64,000 bases of DNA from Elephas maximus indicus (GCF_024166365.1 NC_064839.1:16230878-16294877), one strand, 5' to 3'; positions 1-12,559 are shown, counted from the first letter of the stretch. Numbers and translations are program-made. Notes: a model not told the origin generated them from the sequence alone.

Positions 1-162
1 AGTTAGGGACAACTTGCCTCATAAATTTGCCCTCACTTTGAAACGGTTGAACAAACAGCTACTCGAAACAAGCTCTTCCTCACACTCACCTTCACCTGCT
101 GTCTCTGAAACTTTTACATCCTTGAAAAGGCTTGGAGCCATTTCCTTGCACTGAGGGCAATC

Positions 163-309
163 CCACTGCCCTGGAGTCGATTCCAATTCTCAGTGACCCT
201 GCTGGACAGAGGTAGAACTGCCCCGTAAGGTTTTCAAGGAGCAGCCTGTGGATTTGAACTGCTGACCTTTTGGTTGGCAGCCGTAACCACTGCACCACCA
301 GGTGTCCTC
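163..309 (-). repeat. AfroSINE-type SINE, short form
   Basis: On the minus strand it reads from a tRNA-like head (box A-like GTGGTGCAGTGGTTA, box B-like region with AGTTCAAATCC) to the GTCAC..GAATTGGAATCGACTCCAGG tail. This is the same element family seen throughout the window. It lies in intron 1. Confidence 0.8.
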
Positions 310-614
310 CTTTCTTTGCTCTAAAAAAAAAAAAAAAAGTAGGGCTAAATAAGAACCATACACAACTGTTCCGATCTACAGATTGTTTAAACAGACGTTT
401 AGGAACCATCTCATTCGTAACCTTGGGATTGCCTGTATATTGAAATTTAGAGATTCTTGTTACTATTTTCAAACTATGGGTGAAGAATTACTCTCTTTGA
501 GTAAAGTATTAGACTTTTCAGGGTTTTTCTTCCCCCATTTCTTTCCTTCATTAGTTGTGAAATATAACCACACATGCTAGAAAGTACATCCTCGCTAACA
601 ACAATACTTGGTCT

Positions 615-1240
615 TAGATTTTAAAATTCTAGCCAGTCTGATGAACATGTAGTGGTACATGGTTTTCATTTCTGTTTCCCTGATTTGAACACTTTTTCAT
701 GTATTGGCCATTAGGATTTCATCTTTCATGAAGTACCTTTGAAATCTTTTGCACATTTTTTATTGAAATGCATGTCTTTTTCTCGAGCTGTATATTTTGA
801 TTATGAATTCTTATACTGGATGTATGTATTGTAAATATGTTTTCCCATTTAATGGATGAACATTGAAAAGGATGAACAGAAGTTCTTAATTTTAATATGG
901 ACATGTTTATTAGCCTTTTATGACTAATGTCTTTTTTTTTAAAGGAATTTTTCCTTACGCCAACTCAAGGTCATGGAGATACTTTCGTTATCTTTTCAAA
1001 GGTTTTTTTTTTTTTTTTTTTGCTTCTTCATATTTAGGTCTATAATGTGCCTGAAATTGGTTTTGTGTGTGATATGAGGTAACTAGATATTTAAATTTAG
1101 TGAGAGATTCGTTTGGTTTATATGATCCAGATTATAATTTAGGTTCTTTATTTGGGTATTATCATTTAAATCCGTGTGGAACTGTAAACAATTCTTGAGA
1201 TTTTGGCCATTTGCATTTGATGTAGTATGATGCGGTATTA
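615..1240 (-). repeat. Old L1 fragment (ORF2 3' region)
   Basis: The + strand reads like the reverse of L1 ORF2: a TTTTCATGTATTGGCCATTA block, AGTTCTTAATTTTAATATGG, CCAACTCAAGGTCATGGAGA and ATATTTAGGTCTATAATG in the usual order. It is heavily diverged. A T-run near 1003-1020 interrupts it. Confidence 0.65.
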
Positions 1241-1420
1241 GGGTGACTACATGGCCTGATCTGCCCTAGTGGAAAGACCTCGTTTATACCTGTTGTTTGG
1301 CATGTACTAAAATATATAAAACAGCATTTTAATATTAACTCTTTTTTCTGATTTAATATATTGTGTAAATACTTTCTATCTATATATTAAATATGTATTT
1401 AATACAAACAATTTACTCTT

Positions 1421-1538
1421 GGCTATTAACCTGAAGGTTGGCACTGCAAAAGAAAGGCCTGGTGATCTGCTTCCATAGAGATTACAGCCAAGAAATCCCT
1501 TTGAAGCAGTTCTACTCTGCAACTCATGGCAATAGAGT
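1421..1538 (+). repeat. AfroSINE-type SINE, long form, partial
   Basis: Starts inside the head (GGCTATTAACCTGAAGGTTG) and continues with the AAAGGCCTGGTGATCTGCTT segment typical of the long form, ending near ACTCATGGCAATAGAG. Head and tail are both incomplete. Confidence 0.65.
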
Positions 1539-2299
1539 ATATTTATAAGTATATTTAATAATAATGTTAAATTATTTTAATACTGAAGACATGATTATTA
1601 AAATTATTTAAAGCACCCCTTTTTATCTGATGAACTTTGATGCTTGAGACCCATCTCAGTAAATGTCATTGTGTCCTAAAGGCGACCTGAGTGTGTAGCT
1701 GTATCTGGATGGCAGTTTTATTTGTTGTAGCCTTTGTCACAGCAGAGTTTGCTTTCTTTATAACCCTAATTGTGACTTAAATCCTCTTTGCTCATTTGCA
1801 TATGTGGTTATTGTTCATCTTCAACTTCTTCCCCTTCAAAGTCTGAACTCCTGGGATGAACAAATATTGATTTAATGAATGAGTAAATGAAAATGATTTA
1901 GTGTCTTAGCTTATTAATCTTGTAATAGTCTCTTTGAAATATCTCTAAGTAATACTTTTCTATGTTCACAATTGTATCTCTCTTTAAAATTCAAATATCT
2001 AAGAAGGATTGCTCCCCCCTGCCAAAAAAAAAAGATTTTGGAGAATTTCAGTGAGTAGGAGTATAAGAAAATGAAATCTTAGGAAAAAGTTGACATTATT
2101 GGGGAGGTAAATTTTTCCTTTATGACTGAAGCATATAATTTTCATTTAAAGTCTAAGAGAAGGATCAGTTCAGGTGTTGGAGAAAATTAAAAAGCGGTGA
2201 CATTCGTGAATAGTTGTTGAAAATTCCAATTATATTTTTATCTAGGTTTGTACCTGCGTCTGAAAATTTAAAAAGTATGATAGCCAAGTTTAAAAATGG
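1539..2299. other. Intron 1 stretch without recognised feature
   Basis: AT-rich intronic sequence. I see no coding potential and no repeat family that I can name. Confidence 0.5.
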
Positions 2300-3130
2300 C
2301 CTGGTGGGGGTGTCTGACCTCTAACTTCACAAGGGAGGAGGAGAATCAAGATTATTGATTGCTATGAGGCGTAGATTGGTAATGTCTCCAACCTCCAACC
2401 TTTTTATCAATTCTGACATCATGTCCCTTCCATGCGATTCTCTGCTTCTCTCCTGGGTCTGATAATTTGTTGCAGTGGCTACACAAAACTCATAGACCGT
2501 ACTGAGAATTATGGGATTTATTAGTGTAACAGGTTACAGTTCACAATCAAGTGTGACTCAGTTCTTCAGTCAGGATAGCTTCTCAGCTGTGCCCACAAGC
2601 AGGCCTCTTCTCAGCCCCCTAAACCACCCCGGCCTGTCTTGCCAACGCAAGTGTTTTGTAAGCTCTTAGCTCTGCTGTTAAGTGCCCGGAGGCACCCCGC
2701 TCTACCAGCCAGTAGGCCTCCTGCCTGAAGGTGCTTAGCTCTCTCTGTGAATCAAAGAGCCTAGGTCCTGTGAAGTGCCCAGAGACACCCCACTCCACCA
2801 GCAAGGCTTCTACCCAAAGGCACTCAGTTTCCTCACTTTTTGGGCCGCGAAACCCACTGCAGTATCTATTGCCGGTCTTCTGGTTCTGCTGCCTCTACTG
2901 ATAACCATTTATCTGCTGCTGCTTCTTACCATCTCACATGTTACAGCTTGCTCTGTCTAGACTTTCTTAGCACAGGAACCTCAAGTCCACAGAATGCGCT
3001 CCGCCCCAGCACTTCTTTGTTCGTGGTAGGAAGTCCTCTTCTACTCTGTGATGGGCTCTCTTTTAAGCCTAGTGGGATTGCGAAACTGAGTGATCGCCTC
3101 GTTAGAGTTCCGTACACTTTTTTGCATGGT
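2300..3130 (-). mobile_element. ERV-type LTR, family A copy 1
   Basis: Reverse-complement alignment by eye with 53105-53765 and 62815-63790 shows the same order of blocks. These are GCGGAGCGCAT..TGTGGAC, a G/A-rich middle, CAGTACGGTCTATGAGTTTTGTG, TGTCAGAATTGATAAAAAGG and a last block with GAGGTCAGACACC. The repeated CGGGGTG..GGGCACTT blocks inside suggest a small internal duplication. Ordering and length fit an LTR; the ERV class is not determined. Confidence 0.6.
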
Positions 3131-3249
3131 TCCACCCTCAGTTTGTCTATTTTTTCTTTTGTTGCTTATGCTTTTGATGTCATAAATTTAATTTCATCTT
3201 TAAAGATAATAATCCCTATCTTTCACAGTCATTCTGAGAATTAAATGTA

Positions 3250-3765
3250 ATATTAAAAAGTGGGGAGCCCTCAGAAGAACTGGGTGGTGCCTGGCTACCA
3301 TTACTGAACATTTGGATCAAGGATTCCATTGAAGAATCCTGATCAAAAGGGTGAAAATGCAAAACAAAATTTCAAATTCTCACGGAAGCCAGACTTTCTG
3401 GAGCTAGGGAGGCTGGTGAACCCCTGGAACTATTGCCCTGAGATAATCTTTAAACCTTAAACCAAAAATATTCTCTGAGATCTTCTTAAAACAAAATAGT
3501 AGTTTAGCTTGCCTAGTAAAAAATGTCTGCCTTGAGCTTTATGTTTTTATAAGAACTATATGGGATCAAATCGATGACAACAGCTTCAAAGATTAGATAG
3601 GAACCTTAGAGAATGCTGAGTTTATGTTAATGGGGGAGGAACAACTCAGAAAAGGAGGGTGAGAATGGTTGCACAACTGGAAGAGTGTAATCAGTGGCAC
3701 TGAATTGTATGTGTAGAAACTGTTGAATTGGTGTATGTACTGTTGAATTATTAAAGAAAAAAAAA
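3250..3765 (+). repeat. L1 3' UTR end, copy 1
   Basis: It shares the block CAGAAGAACTGG(A/G)TGGTGCCTGG and what follows with 6830-7410 and 19310-19810. The similarity runs to an A-rich tail at 3755-3765, so it is the 3' end of an afrotherian L1, 5' truncated. Confidence 0.7.
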
Positions 3766-3771
3766 AGATAA

Positions 3772-3990
3772 GGAGCCCTGGTGGCACAACGGTTAAGTGT
3801 TCTGCTGCTAACAGAAAGATTGGCATTGGGAGTTCACACCCACCCAGCAGCTTCCTGGGTGAAAAGACCTGGTAGTCTGCTCCTGGTAATATTAATATTA
3901 CAGTCTAGGAAGTCCTATGGGGCAGTTTTACTCTCTTATAGGGTCACTATGAGTTGGAATCAACTCAACAGCAATGGCTTTGGGTTTTTT
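3772..3990 (+). repeat. AfroSINE-type SINE, long form
   Basis: GGAGCCCTGGTGGCACAACG starts the head; the long-form insert (AAAAGACCTGGTAGTCTGCT) follows; the tail is TAGGGTCACTATGAGTTGGA followed by ATCAACTCAACAGC. It sits directly after the A-rich tail of the preceding L1, a usual SINE target. Confidence 0.85.
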
Positions 3991-4143
3991 TGTATTCCAT
4001 TATTTCCATATACCATTTCTGTCTGTGTCTGTGTTAGTTTCTGTAGTGCACCAATTCCATCAGTCATTCAGACCTCCTATGGTCTGCAGTCTGTTTACAC
4101 TATAGGCCACCTCTCACTGTCCCTCACTCTCATAACCTAACTT

Positions 4144-7100
4144 TTCTCTTTATCCTGCTTAAGCTCCATTAGCATACAGGATCAACAAACAAAAATCAGT
4201 TGGGCGTCTATACACCAGTAGTGAGAAACTGAAAGGGGAGTTAGGGAGACAGTTCCATTTACAGTAACATCTAAGAAAATAAAATACCTAAGGATAAATC
4301 CAATCAATCAGGAATGTGAAGGACTTATGTAATGGAAACTATAAAACACTGCTGAGGTTATAGAACACTTAAATAAATGGGAAGATGTCCTATGTTCTTG
4401 CACTGAACAGTTTAATACTGTTAAGATGTCAACACTACCCCAAGCGATCTATAGATTCAGTGCAATCCTGATCAAAATTCCAACAGCAGTCCTTGTTGTT
4501 GTTGTTGTTAGGTGCCCTTGAGTCAGTTCTGACTCACAGCAACCCCATGTAGTGCAGAACAAAACACTGCCCAGTCTTGCACCACCCTTACAATCATTGT
4601 TATGCTTGAGCCCATTGTTGCAGGCACTGTATCAATCTATCTTGTTGAGGGTCTTCCTCTCTTTTGCTGACCCTGTACTTTACCAAGCATGATGTCCCTT
4701 TCCAGGGACTGATCTCTCCTGACAACATGTCCAGAGCATGTAAGATGTAGTCTCGTCATCCTTGCTTCTGAGGAGCATTCTGGTTGTACTTTTTCCAAGA
4801 CACATTTTTTTATTTTGGCAGTCCATTGAATATTAAGTATTCTTCCTCAGCATCACAATTCAAAGGCATCAATTCTTCAGTCTTCTTATATGTTGTCCAG
4901 CTTTCGCATGCATATGATGCTATTGAGAATACCATGGCTTGGGTCAGGTGCCCCTTAGTCTTCAAGGTGACATCTTTGCTTTTCAACACTTTAAAGAGGT
5001 CTTTCACAGTAGATCCTTACAGAAATAGAAAAAACAATCCTCAACTTTACATGCAAGGGCAAGAGGCCCTGAAGAGCTAAAACAATGTTCAAAGAGAAGA
5101 ACCAAGTAGGAGGACTCACACTTCCTGATTTTAAAACATACTGTACAGCTACAGTAATCAAAATAGCCTGGTACTGGTATAACAGTATTCACATAGATGA
5201 GTGGAATAGAATTGAGAGTCCAGAAGTAAACCCACACATGTATGCTCAACTGATTTTTGCTGCTAAGGGTGCTAAGTCCAGTTGATGGGGAAAGAAGAAT
5301 CTCTTTAATAAATGGTACTGGGAAAATTGGATTTCCACATGCAGAAAAGTGAAACAGGATCCATGCCTCCCATCGTAAACGAAAACAAATTCAGAATGGA
5401 GTAAGGACCTAAATGTGCAAACTAAAACTATAAAATTCTTAGAAGAACAAGTAGGGGCAACACTGTCAGGTCTAGCTTTCAACAGTGAATTATCTAACAA
5501 TAACAAAAGCACAAACAGCAAAAGACAAAATAAATGGACCTCATAAACATTAAAAACTTAATTAAAAGACTTTACAAAAAAGGTGAAAAGACAAGCTACT
5601 GACTGGGAGAATATCTTCAGAAGCCATATATGCAACAAGAATCTAATAACCCAAATGTATACTAAACTTTGAGAACTTAACAACAAAAAGACAAATAAAC
5701 CGATCATAAAATAGGCAAAGGACTTGAATAGATATTTCACCAAAGAGGGCATTCAAATGGCCACCAAACACATGAAAAGATGCTCAGCATCACTAGCCGT
5801 CAGACACACACAAACCACAATGAGATACCATTTCACTCCCACTAGGATGGCTAAGATAAAAAACAGAAGATAGCAAATGTTGGTGAGGATGTGGGGGAAT
5901 TGGAACCTTTACCCGGTCCTGGTTGGAGTGCGAAATGGTACAGCCATTGTTGAAAACAGCCTGGTAGTTTCTAAAAATAGAAGTACTGTGTGACTCAGCA
6001 ATTCCACTCCTAGGTATATACCCAAAAAACTTGAAAGCAGAGACTCAGAAAGAGACTTGTACACCAATGTCAATTACAGCATTCTCCATAATAGCGAAAA
6101 GGTGGAAACAATGTAAATGCCCATCAGGGTAAACAAGATGTGGTGCACTCATAAGATGGAATACTACTCAGTCAGTAGGGCAAATGAAGTCTTAATACAT
6201 GTAACGGTATGGATGGAGCTGGAGGACATTATGCTGAGTGGAAATAAGTCAGCCACAAAAGGACAGATATTGTATGGCCTCAATTATATAAAAGACAAAA
6301 GCCAGTATAAAGAGACTAAAGCTTACTGGTGGTTACCAGGGGCAGTACGGAGGGGGAAAAGTGGGTTTAAGGGTGATGGAAAAATCACATTGATTAAAGG
6401 TAGAGTTGCACAGCCAATTATTGTAATTTCTGTCAATAAGTTGTATTCCTGTGAAAAGTTTAATTGGCAAAAAAGTTGTTGTGTGATAGGTATATTTACA
6501 ATAACAACAACAAAAAAAAACTGCTGAGGCTGCTTGTGTACAACCAAAATCTCCACAGGATTTGGTTCCTTGGTTTGGAGGTTTAGGGTCATGGTTTCAT
6601 GGGACATCCCAGTTAATTGGCCTAATATGTTTAGTGCTTCTGTTCTACCTCCTAGTTCATTGTGTAGCGTCTGGGGTCTTAAAAGCCTGTAAGTGGCTGT
6701 CCAAAGCACAACAGTTGGTCTGTATTTACCTGGTGCAACAGAGGAAGAAGGAAAGTCAGGAATAGGAGGAGAATATGGAATATGTGGCTAATTGCCTCCA
6801 TAAATAACTGCCTCCTTTGCTATGAGACCAGAAGAACTGGATGGTGCCTGGCTGCCATTACTGAACATTTTCATTTTTCTGTAGATGGATCCTGATCAAA
6901 AGGGGAAAAACTGCAGAGCAGAATTTCAAATTCCTGGAGCCATGAAGGTTGGGTGAACCACTGAAACTATCACCAAAGATATTCTTTAAACCTGAAACTA
7001 AAAATATCCCTTGAAGTCATCTTAAAACCAAGCAGTAGTTTAGCTTAATTAATAAATAGGTCTGCCTTGAGCATTATGCTCTTTGTTCTTTTGTGATTGA

Positions 7101-7410
7101 CTTATTTCCACTCAGCATAATGTCTTCCAGCTCCATCCATATTGTTACATGTATCAGTGTAACAATACAGATATGGAATATGGAATCAAGTTGACAACAC
7201 CAACTTGAAAGGTAGGAACCTTAGGGGATGGTGAATTTATGATAATGGGGGAGGAACAACTTGGAAAAGGGGGGTGAGAATGGTTGCATAACTCAAGGAA
7301 TGTAATCAGTGTTATTAAATGGTACATTTAGAAACTGGAATTTGTGTATGTTTTGCTGTATATATTCACAACAACAACAAAATAAAATTTTGGGGGGGAA
7401 AAAAAAGTCC
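4144..7410 (+). repeat. L1 element, ORF2 3' part and 3' UTR, interrupted
   Basis: The order of blocks is that of an L1: ACAGTAACATCTAAGAAAAT, a CCAACAGCAGTCC block, then after an RTE insertion CTCACACTTCCTGATTTTAA, GTACTGGTATAACAG, GGTGAGGATGTGG and GATGGAGCTGGAGGACATTA. The 3' UTR ends in an A-rich tail near 7380-7405. ORF2 is full of stops and frameshifts. A short inverted copy of its own sequence sits near 7098-7162. Confidence 0.8.
4493..5007 (-). mobile_element. RTE-type LINE, 3' fragment nested in L1
   Basis: The reverse complement matches 15650-16190 of the RTE copy in this window, including the KDLFKVLKSKDV coding block and a (CAA)n 3' tail (seen here as TTGTTGTTGTTGTTG). It splits the L1 within a short repeat: AGCAGTCCTT before it and AGTAGATCCTT after it, a plausible target-site duplication. 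Strongly 5' truncated. Confidence 0.85.
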
Positions 7411-7969
7411 ATAAGCAGTAGTTAAAATCAGTATATATACTCTAATTCTGCTTCCCCTTTCTTGCTTTCTTGTTCAAGCTTGGAGAAAACAACAACATAG
7501 ACATGCCATCTCCATTTCTCTGTAAATTTATGGTCATTAACTCCAGCAGTCATGGTCCTTTCCTACCAGTTACCCTCCATTTCCATAGTCCATTCACTCC
7601 ACTTTTCTGTATGGCTCTTCCATCCTCTCTTTTTCTCAGACCTCCTCCTCCAATGTCACTTTTAGCCTGTGAACTTTGCTCTTTATTTAACTGAAAAAAG
7701 AATAGGAAATATAACTTTGATAAGCTTATCCTACATATGCCCACTTACTTCCATCAGTGCCTCACCCCTCTACCTTCTTTCCAGCTAATTAGATAAACTT
7801 TTTACTGCTATATAAGGCCACCCTTCTACTTGTGCAGTAGACTGTCTTCCCCCTTCTCTACTGTCTCCTGCATTTTCAAGTTTTCCTTCTTTACTGTATC
7901 TTTTTTACTGTATTTTTACAGATAAGCTGTTATTTCTCCCATCTTAAAAACAAACAAAAACAACCACTC
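7411..7969. other. Intron 1 stretch without recognised feature
   Basis: Pyrimidine-rich intronic sequence with short open frames on both strands that resemble nothing I know. The part near 7540-7700 may be far-diverged L2, but I cannot support it. Confidence 0.4.
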
Positions 7970-9320
7970 TAACTGCATATCCTCTTTTGTATCTACTTCC
8001 CCATTTCTGTCCTTCCCTTTACAGCAAAACTCCTTGAAGAAGTTGTCTGCACCACTTGAGTCTATTCTGTTTTGAAACCACTTTATTTAGGCTTTTTATT
8101 CCCGTAGATAAGAAACTGTTCTTACGAAGACTTCTGTGTTGCTAAGTCCAGCGGTCAGTTCTTACCTACTTGACTGAACAGCAGTTCTCAGTGAAGCATT
8201 TTCTTCACGTGATCTTGTTATTGGTTGCTTCTCAGTCTCCTGTGCTGATTCCTCGAATCCTAAACCTCCACATGTTGGGGAGCTCCAGGGCTTAATTTTC
8301 TCTCTTTTCTTCCTCTGTCTTTTTTAATTTTTATTTTATTTGTCTTATATTTCTGTCTTCATGAACTAACCTAGTTCATGGATTTAAATACTATCTATGC
8401 ATTACTGATTCCTGTCTCCAGCACTCCTGACTTACACTTATCTTAACATGTCCATGTAGATGTCTGCTGGGGATCTCAAATTCATCATGTCCCAGACCTG
8501 TTCCTCCATTAGCTTTACCTATCTCTTATGGATTGGATTGTATCCCCCAAAATGATGTGTTGAAGTTCTAGCCCCTAGTATCTGTACCCATGACCTTGTT
8601 TGGAAATTGGTTCTTTGAAGATGTTATCAATTAACATGAGGTCAGATCTGAATAGATAGGTCCTAATCCCATCTGAGTGATATCCTTGTAACAGAGAAGG
8701 TGGCCGTGTGAAGATGCACTTAAAACCCAGGGAACGCCGCCAGGGCTACTAGAAGCTTACGGAGACAAGGAGGGGTCTTCCCCTAGAACAGACAGAGAGA
8801 GCATGGCCCTGTCAGTGCTCTTAATTCAGTCTCCTAGCCTGCAGAACTGTAGAACTGTAAGATAATTTATTTGTGTTCTTCTAAGCCACCCACTTTGTAG
8901 TATTTTGTTACAACAGTCCCTAGGAAACTTAATACACCATCTAATTGAGTGGCAACTATTCTTTAAGTTGGTCAGGCAAAAAACTTTGGAGTCATTAATT
9001 CTTATTTCTCTCACATCCAGCACCGGATCCTGTCAGCTCTACTTTCAAAATATATCCAGGATTTGATGACCTACCACCTTTGTTACTCCATTCTGATGCC
9101 TTATCTCTGACCAGCCTGTTAAAAGACACTCAGGGCTTCCTTTTCTTGTTTTAAAGTCATCACTTCATTGTGTTCTAACATCCTGGTGTTGCTGATGTCA
9201 GTCAGATTCCTAGTCAGTTTTCTCTCTGGAAGCTTTTAGAATCCTTTGTTCTTCAAATCAGAAATATTATACTGGTGTGTTTTTTTTCATGAGGTATTCT
9301 CTGTGGACCTTGTGAGTCTG
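7970..9320 (+). repeat. L2-type LINE, interrupted by an LTR
   Basis: Diverged blocks follow the L2 order: AAACTCCTTGAAGAAGTTGT, CAGCGGTCAGTTCTTACCTA followed by CTTGACTGAACAGCAG (a decayed DLSAAFD-like stretch), AGTCTCCTGTGCTG and, after the inserted LTR, GGATCCTGTCAGCTCTACTT. The 3' limit is uncertain. Confidence 0.5.
8530..8937 (+). mobile_element. MaLR-type solo LTR in L2
   Basis: It begins TTATGGATTGGATTGTATCC and ends with CTAAGCCACCCACTTTGTAG and GGAAACTTAATACA. The block order (GTTGAAGTTCTAGCCCC, GACCTTGTTTGGAAATTGG, TCCTTGTAACAGAGAAGG, CCTGCAGAACTGTAG) is that of old mammalian MaLR LTRs. The same family recurs at 54481-55054. L2 sequence resumes after it. Confidence 0.6.
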
Positions 9321-10240
9321 AAGACTCAAGTGTCTTTAACCTAATAAATTTCATTCATTGTCTCCTTCTTTAATTAGCTTCTGTCTTGTTTTCTATTCTT
9401 CTTCCCCTTCACCCCTGCCCCCCTTTTTTCCTGGAGCTCCTGTTAAATCTGCCTCTTGGTTTTATAATTTGGGAGATTAAGATATAAAACCAGCTGCAAG
9501 GAAGAGTACCCACCTGAAAGCAGATTATGTGTTATTAAATTTTACTGCCAGATAAAAATGGCAAATCTGATGTGCCTTTACTTTTCCTTCTGGTTGATAA
9601 CACTACTAAAATGACAGGACAGGGTTTTTGTTTGTTTGTTTTTTAAGATGTAAACTTACAGAGGACAAAGTAGATTTGGAGAGGAGACAAGAGGAACAAA
9701 ATTTTGGAAGCTGGAACACAAATGGATAAGTTTAAATGACTATTCAGCAGAATTGAGAAAGCTGGCAGTGGGGAAAGCCAAGAAGTAACCTAATTTACAC
9801 CACAAACTCCTAAAAGGCTCCAGAATTTGCATCACTAGATGCAGTGGAAACTAGAAAACCATGAAATAATTGAGGATGAAGATAGAGTTAAAAACTGGAA
9901 CACCGCCTGAAAATTTGTCAGGTCTCCAGATCCTCTTCTGCGTTTCTTATAACTGATAGCTGTCCCTCTCCAAGCTGGTGAAAAAGCTCTTTGGAGACGA
10001 TAAAGCAAAGAAGTTGTGGAGGATCCTGGGCATAGTCAAGAGCAGAGGTGCCGTGCTAAAGATAGCGTTCAGTGACCATATGTGCATGCTGGATGGTGAG
10101 ACATCCATGTTGGGGAAGGTTATGTAATCTATTCCTGTCCTAAGGTGGTGGGTTTCTTTTTTTTTTTTTTTTTAAACAGGAACTTAAGTGAAATTTTATC
10201 AAGTCACGTTAGCAACTGTTGCTAATAGGATTTTTCTGTT
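9321..10240. other. Intron 1 stretch without recognised feature
   Basis: No gene or named repeat seen. It holds short homopolymer runs, including T18 near 10157, that precede the L1 to the right. Confidence 0.45.
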
Positions 10241-10840
10241 TTGCTTTTTTTAAAACAGCTTTATTAGGGTATAAATTACTTTTAACTTTAAAGTACTTAG
10301 TATATATCAGCTTGAATAATTTGTATCTATAATGGATTTTTTTTTTTTGTAAATATAATCACACTTTTGTAAGTTCAGCTTTTTACGGGTGTATAACTTA
10401 CAGAAATTACAGTAATCGGCTCTGCAACCCTATCCTCATTCAATGCAATATTTCCATCACTGTTAACCTCCCCTTCTCCCCTCCGTCCCACCCTGGTAGC
10501 CACTAATAAACTCTGTGCTGTGTTCATTTGCCTTTTCTTGTCATTTTATGTAAGTGAGGTCATAAAACATTTGTCCGTTTGTGATTGACTTATTTCCACT
10601 CCACGTAACGTCTTCCAGCTCCATCCATCTTGTTACATGTATCAAGACTTCATTTCCCCTACTAGCTGAGTAGTATTCCTTGTATGTGTGCATCCCATTT
10701 TGTTTACCCATTCATCTGTTGGTGGGCATTTAGGTTGTCTCCGTGGATAGTGCTGTAATCAACATTGGTGTACAAGTCTCTTTTTTACTCTCTGCTTTCA
10801 AGTCTTTTGAGTATATACCTAGGTGTGGAATTGCAGGTTC

Positions 10841-10898
10841 ATATAGGGTCGCTATGAGTTGCAGTCAACTCGATGGCAATGGGTTTTGGTTTTTTTTA
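10841..10898 (+). repeat. AfroSINE-type SINE, tail only
   Basis: Only the tail block is present: TATAGGGTCGCTATGAGTTG then CAGTCAACTCGATGGCAATG and a G/T-rich end. It interrupts the L1 and is a severely 5'-truncated copy. Confidence 0.75.
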
Positions 10899-11022
10899 TG
10901 GTAGTTCTATTTTTCTTTTTTTGAGGAACCACCACACTCTTTTCCACAACGGCTGCACTGTTTTGCAGTCCCACCAGCAGTGGGTAAGTTGTTACTTTCT
11001 GTTTTTTTATCTTAGCCATCCT

Positions 11023-11186
11023 TAAAAAACCCATTGCTGTCGAGTTGATTCCGACTCATAGCAGCCCTATAATAGAACAGAGTAGAACTGCCCCATAGGG
11101 TTTCCAAGGAGCATGTGGTGGATTCAAACTGCTGACCTTTTGGTTAGCAGACGTAGCTCTTAACCACTACACCACCAGGGTTTCCA
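11023..11186 (-). repeat. AfroSINE-type SINE, short form, with target-site duplication
   Basis: A complete minus-strand copy: tail AACCCATTGCTGTCGAGTTG at the left, head CACTACACCACCAGGGTTTC at the right. The L1 target word AGCCATCC is found on both sides (11014 and 11187), a clean duplication. Confidence 0.88.
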
Positions 11187-12219
11187 AGCCATCCTAGTGG
11201 AAGTGAAATGGTATCATCGTGGTTTTCATTTGCATCTCTGATGGCTAATGACACTGAGCATCTTTTCATATGTTCGGTGGCCATTTGAATGTCTTCTTTA
11301 GTGAATTGTCTATTCAGTTCCTTTGCCCATTTTATGATTGTTAAGTTGTTGAATTTTATATACATTTGGGTTATTAGATTCATGTCAGATACGTGGTTTC
11401 TGAAGATATTCTCCCAGTCTATTGCTTGGCTTTCACTTTTTTGTGAAGTACATTTGATGAAGAGATGTTTTCAGTGTTTATGGGGTTTATGTCATGTTTT
11501 GGTCTTTGTGCTTTTGTTATGTTAGATAACCCATTGTTGAAAACAAGGTCTGATAGTGTTGCCCCTGCTTGTTCTTCTAAGAGTTTTATGGTTTTCGTTT
11601 GCAGATTTAGGTCATTAATCCATTTTGAATTTGTTTTGTGTATAGTGTGATTTTTTATAGTGTGAGGCATGGATCCTGTTTCATTTTTCTGCATATGGAA
11701 ATCCAATTTTCCCAGCACCATTTATTGAAGAGATTCTTCTTTTCCCATCTAATGGACTTAGCACCCTTAGTGCCGAAAACCAGTTGACCATGTGTGTTTC
11801 ATTTTATTTCTGGGCTTCAGTTCTATTCCGTTGGTCTATATGCCTATTGTTGAATTGACACCAGGCTGTTTTGATTATTGTAGCTGTACAGTATGTTTTA
11901 AAATCGGGAAATGTCGGTCCTCCTACTTGGCTCTCCTCTTTCAACATTGTTTTAGCTCTTTGGGGCCTCTTGCCATTCCATGTAAAGTGGAAGATTGGTT
12001 TTTCTATTTCTGTAGAGAAGGTTGTCGAATTTTGATCAGTATAATGAATTCTTAGCGTGGGTTCATGGATGGATTTCAAGGAATCCGTGATCTCCTGAAA
12101 TTAGAAGTAACTTTTGTTTATGTGTGTAAACATCGGGAGAGAGGGCCCATAGCTATTACTAGTTTTTCCAAGACCCAGGTAAGACTACTGGTTATTAACC
12201 CTCTCCGTGCCCAAGATAA

Positions 12220-12413
12220 GGAGCTGTGGTGGAGCAACGGTTATGCTTTCGACTACTAACTGAAAGGTCGGTGGCTTGAGCCCACCATCGGCTCTGCAGG
12301 AGAAAAGACCTGGCGGCCTGCCCCTGTAAAGATTACAGCCTAGGAAACTTTATGGGGCATTTCTGCTCTGTCCTGTAGGGTCTCTTTGAGACAAAATGAA
12401 CACAGCAACAGCA
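12220..12413 (+). repeat. AfroSINE-type SINE, long form, with target-site duplication
   Basis: Head GGAGCTGTGGTGGAGCAACG, long-form insert GAAAAGACCTGGCGGCCTGC, and a diverged tail. TGCCCAAGATAA occurs immediately before and after it (ends near 12219 and 12425), the duplication made at insertion. Confidence 0.88.
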
Positions 12414-12559
12414 TGCCCAAGATAAAACCTTCAACATGTCTTTTTTTGCTTTTCTTTCTTCCCTCTGCCTCATTTTCTAGGTTTTACTTAATTTAGGATT
12501 TTAGTTGCTGGTTGTTATTATTTCTTAATGCTGCATTGTTTCTGTTTTCAGAATTCCTT

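Larger units (their letters stand above)
10245..12060 (-). repeat. L1 element in reverse orientation (3' UTR to ORF2)
   Basis: The + strand gives the L1 reverse order: AAAACAGCTTTATTAGGGTA, CAGCTCCATCCATCTTGTTA, TGGCTAATGACACTGAGCAT, TTGCCCATTTTATGATTGTT, then TTGAATTTGTTTTGTGTATA and TATGTTTTAAAATCGGGAAA. The decayed ORF2 shadows at 11144-11383 and 11804-12079 on the minus strand fit ORF2 residues. Two SINE pieces interrupt it. Confidence 0.8.
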
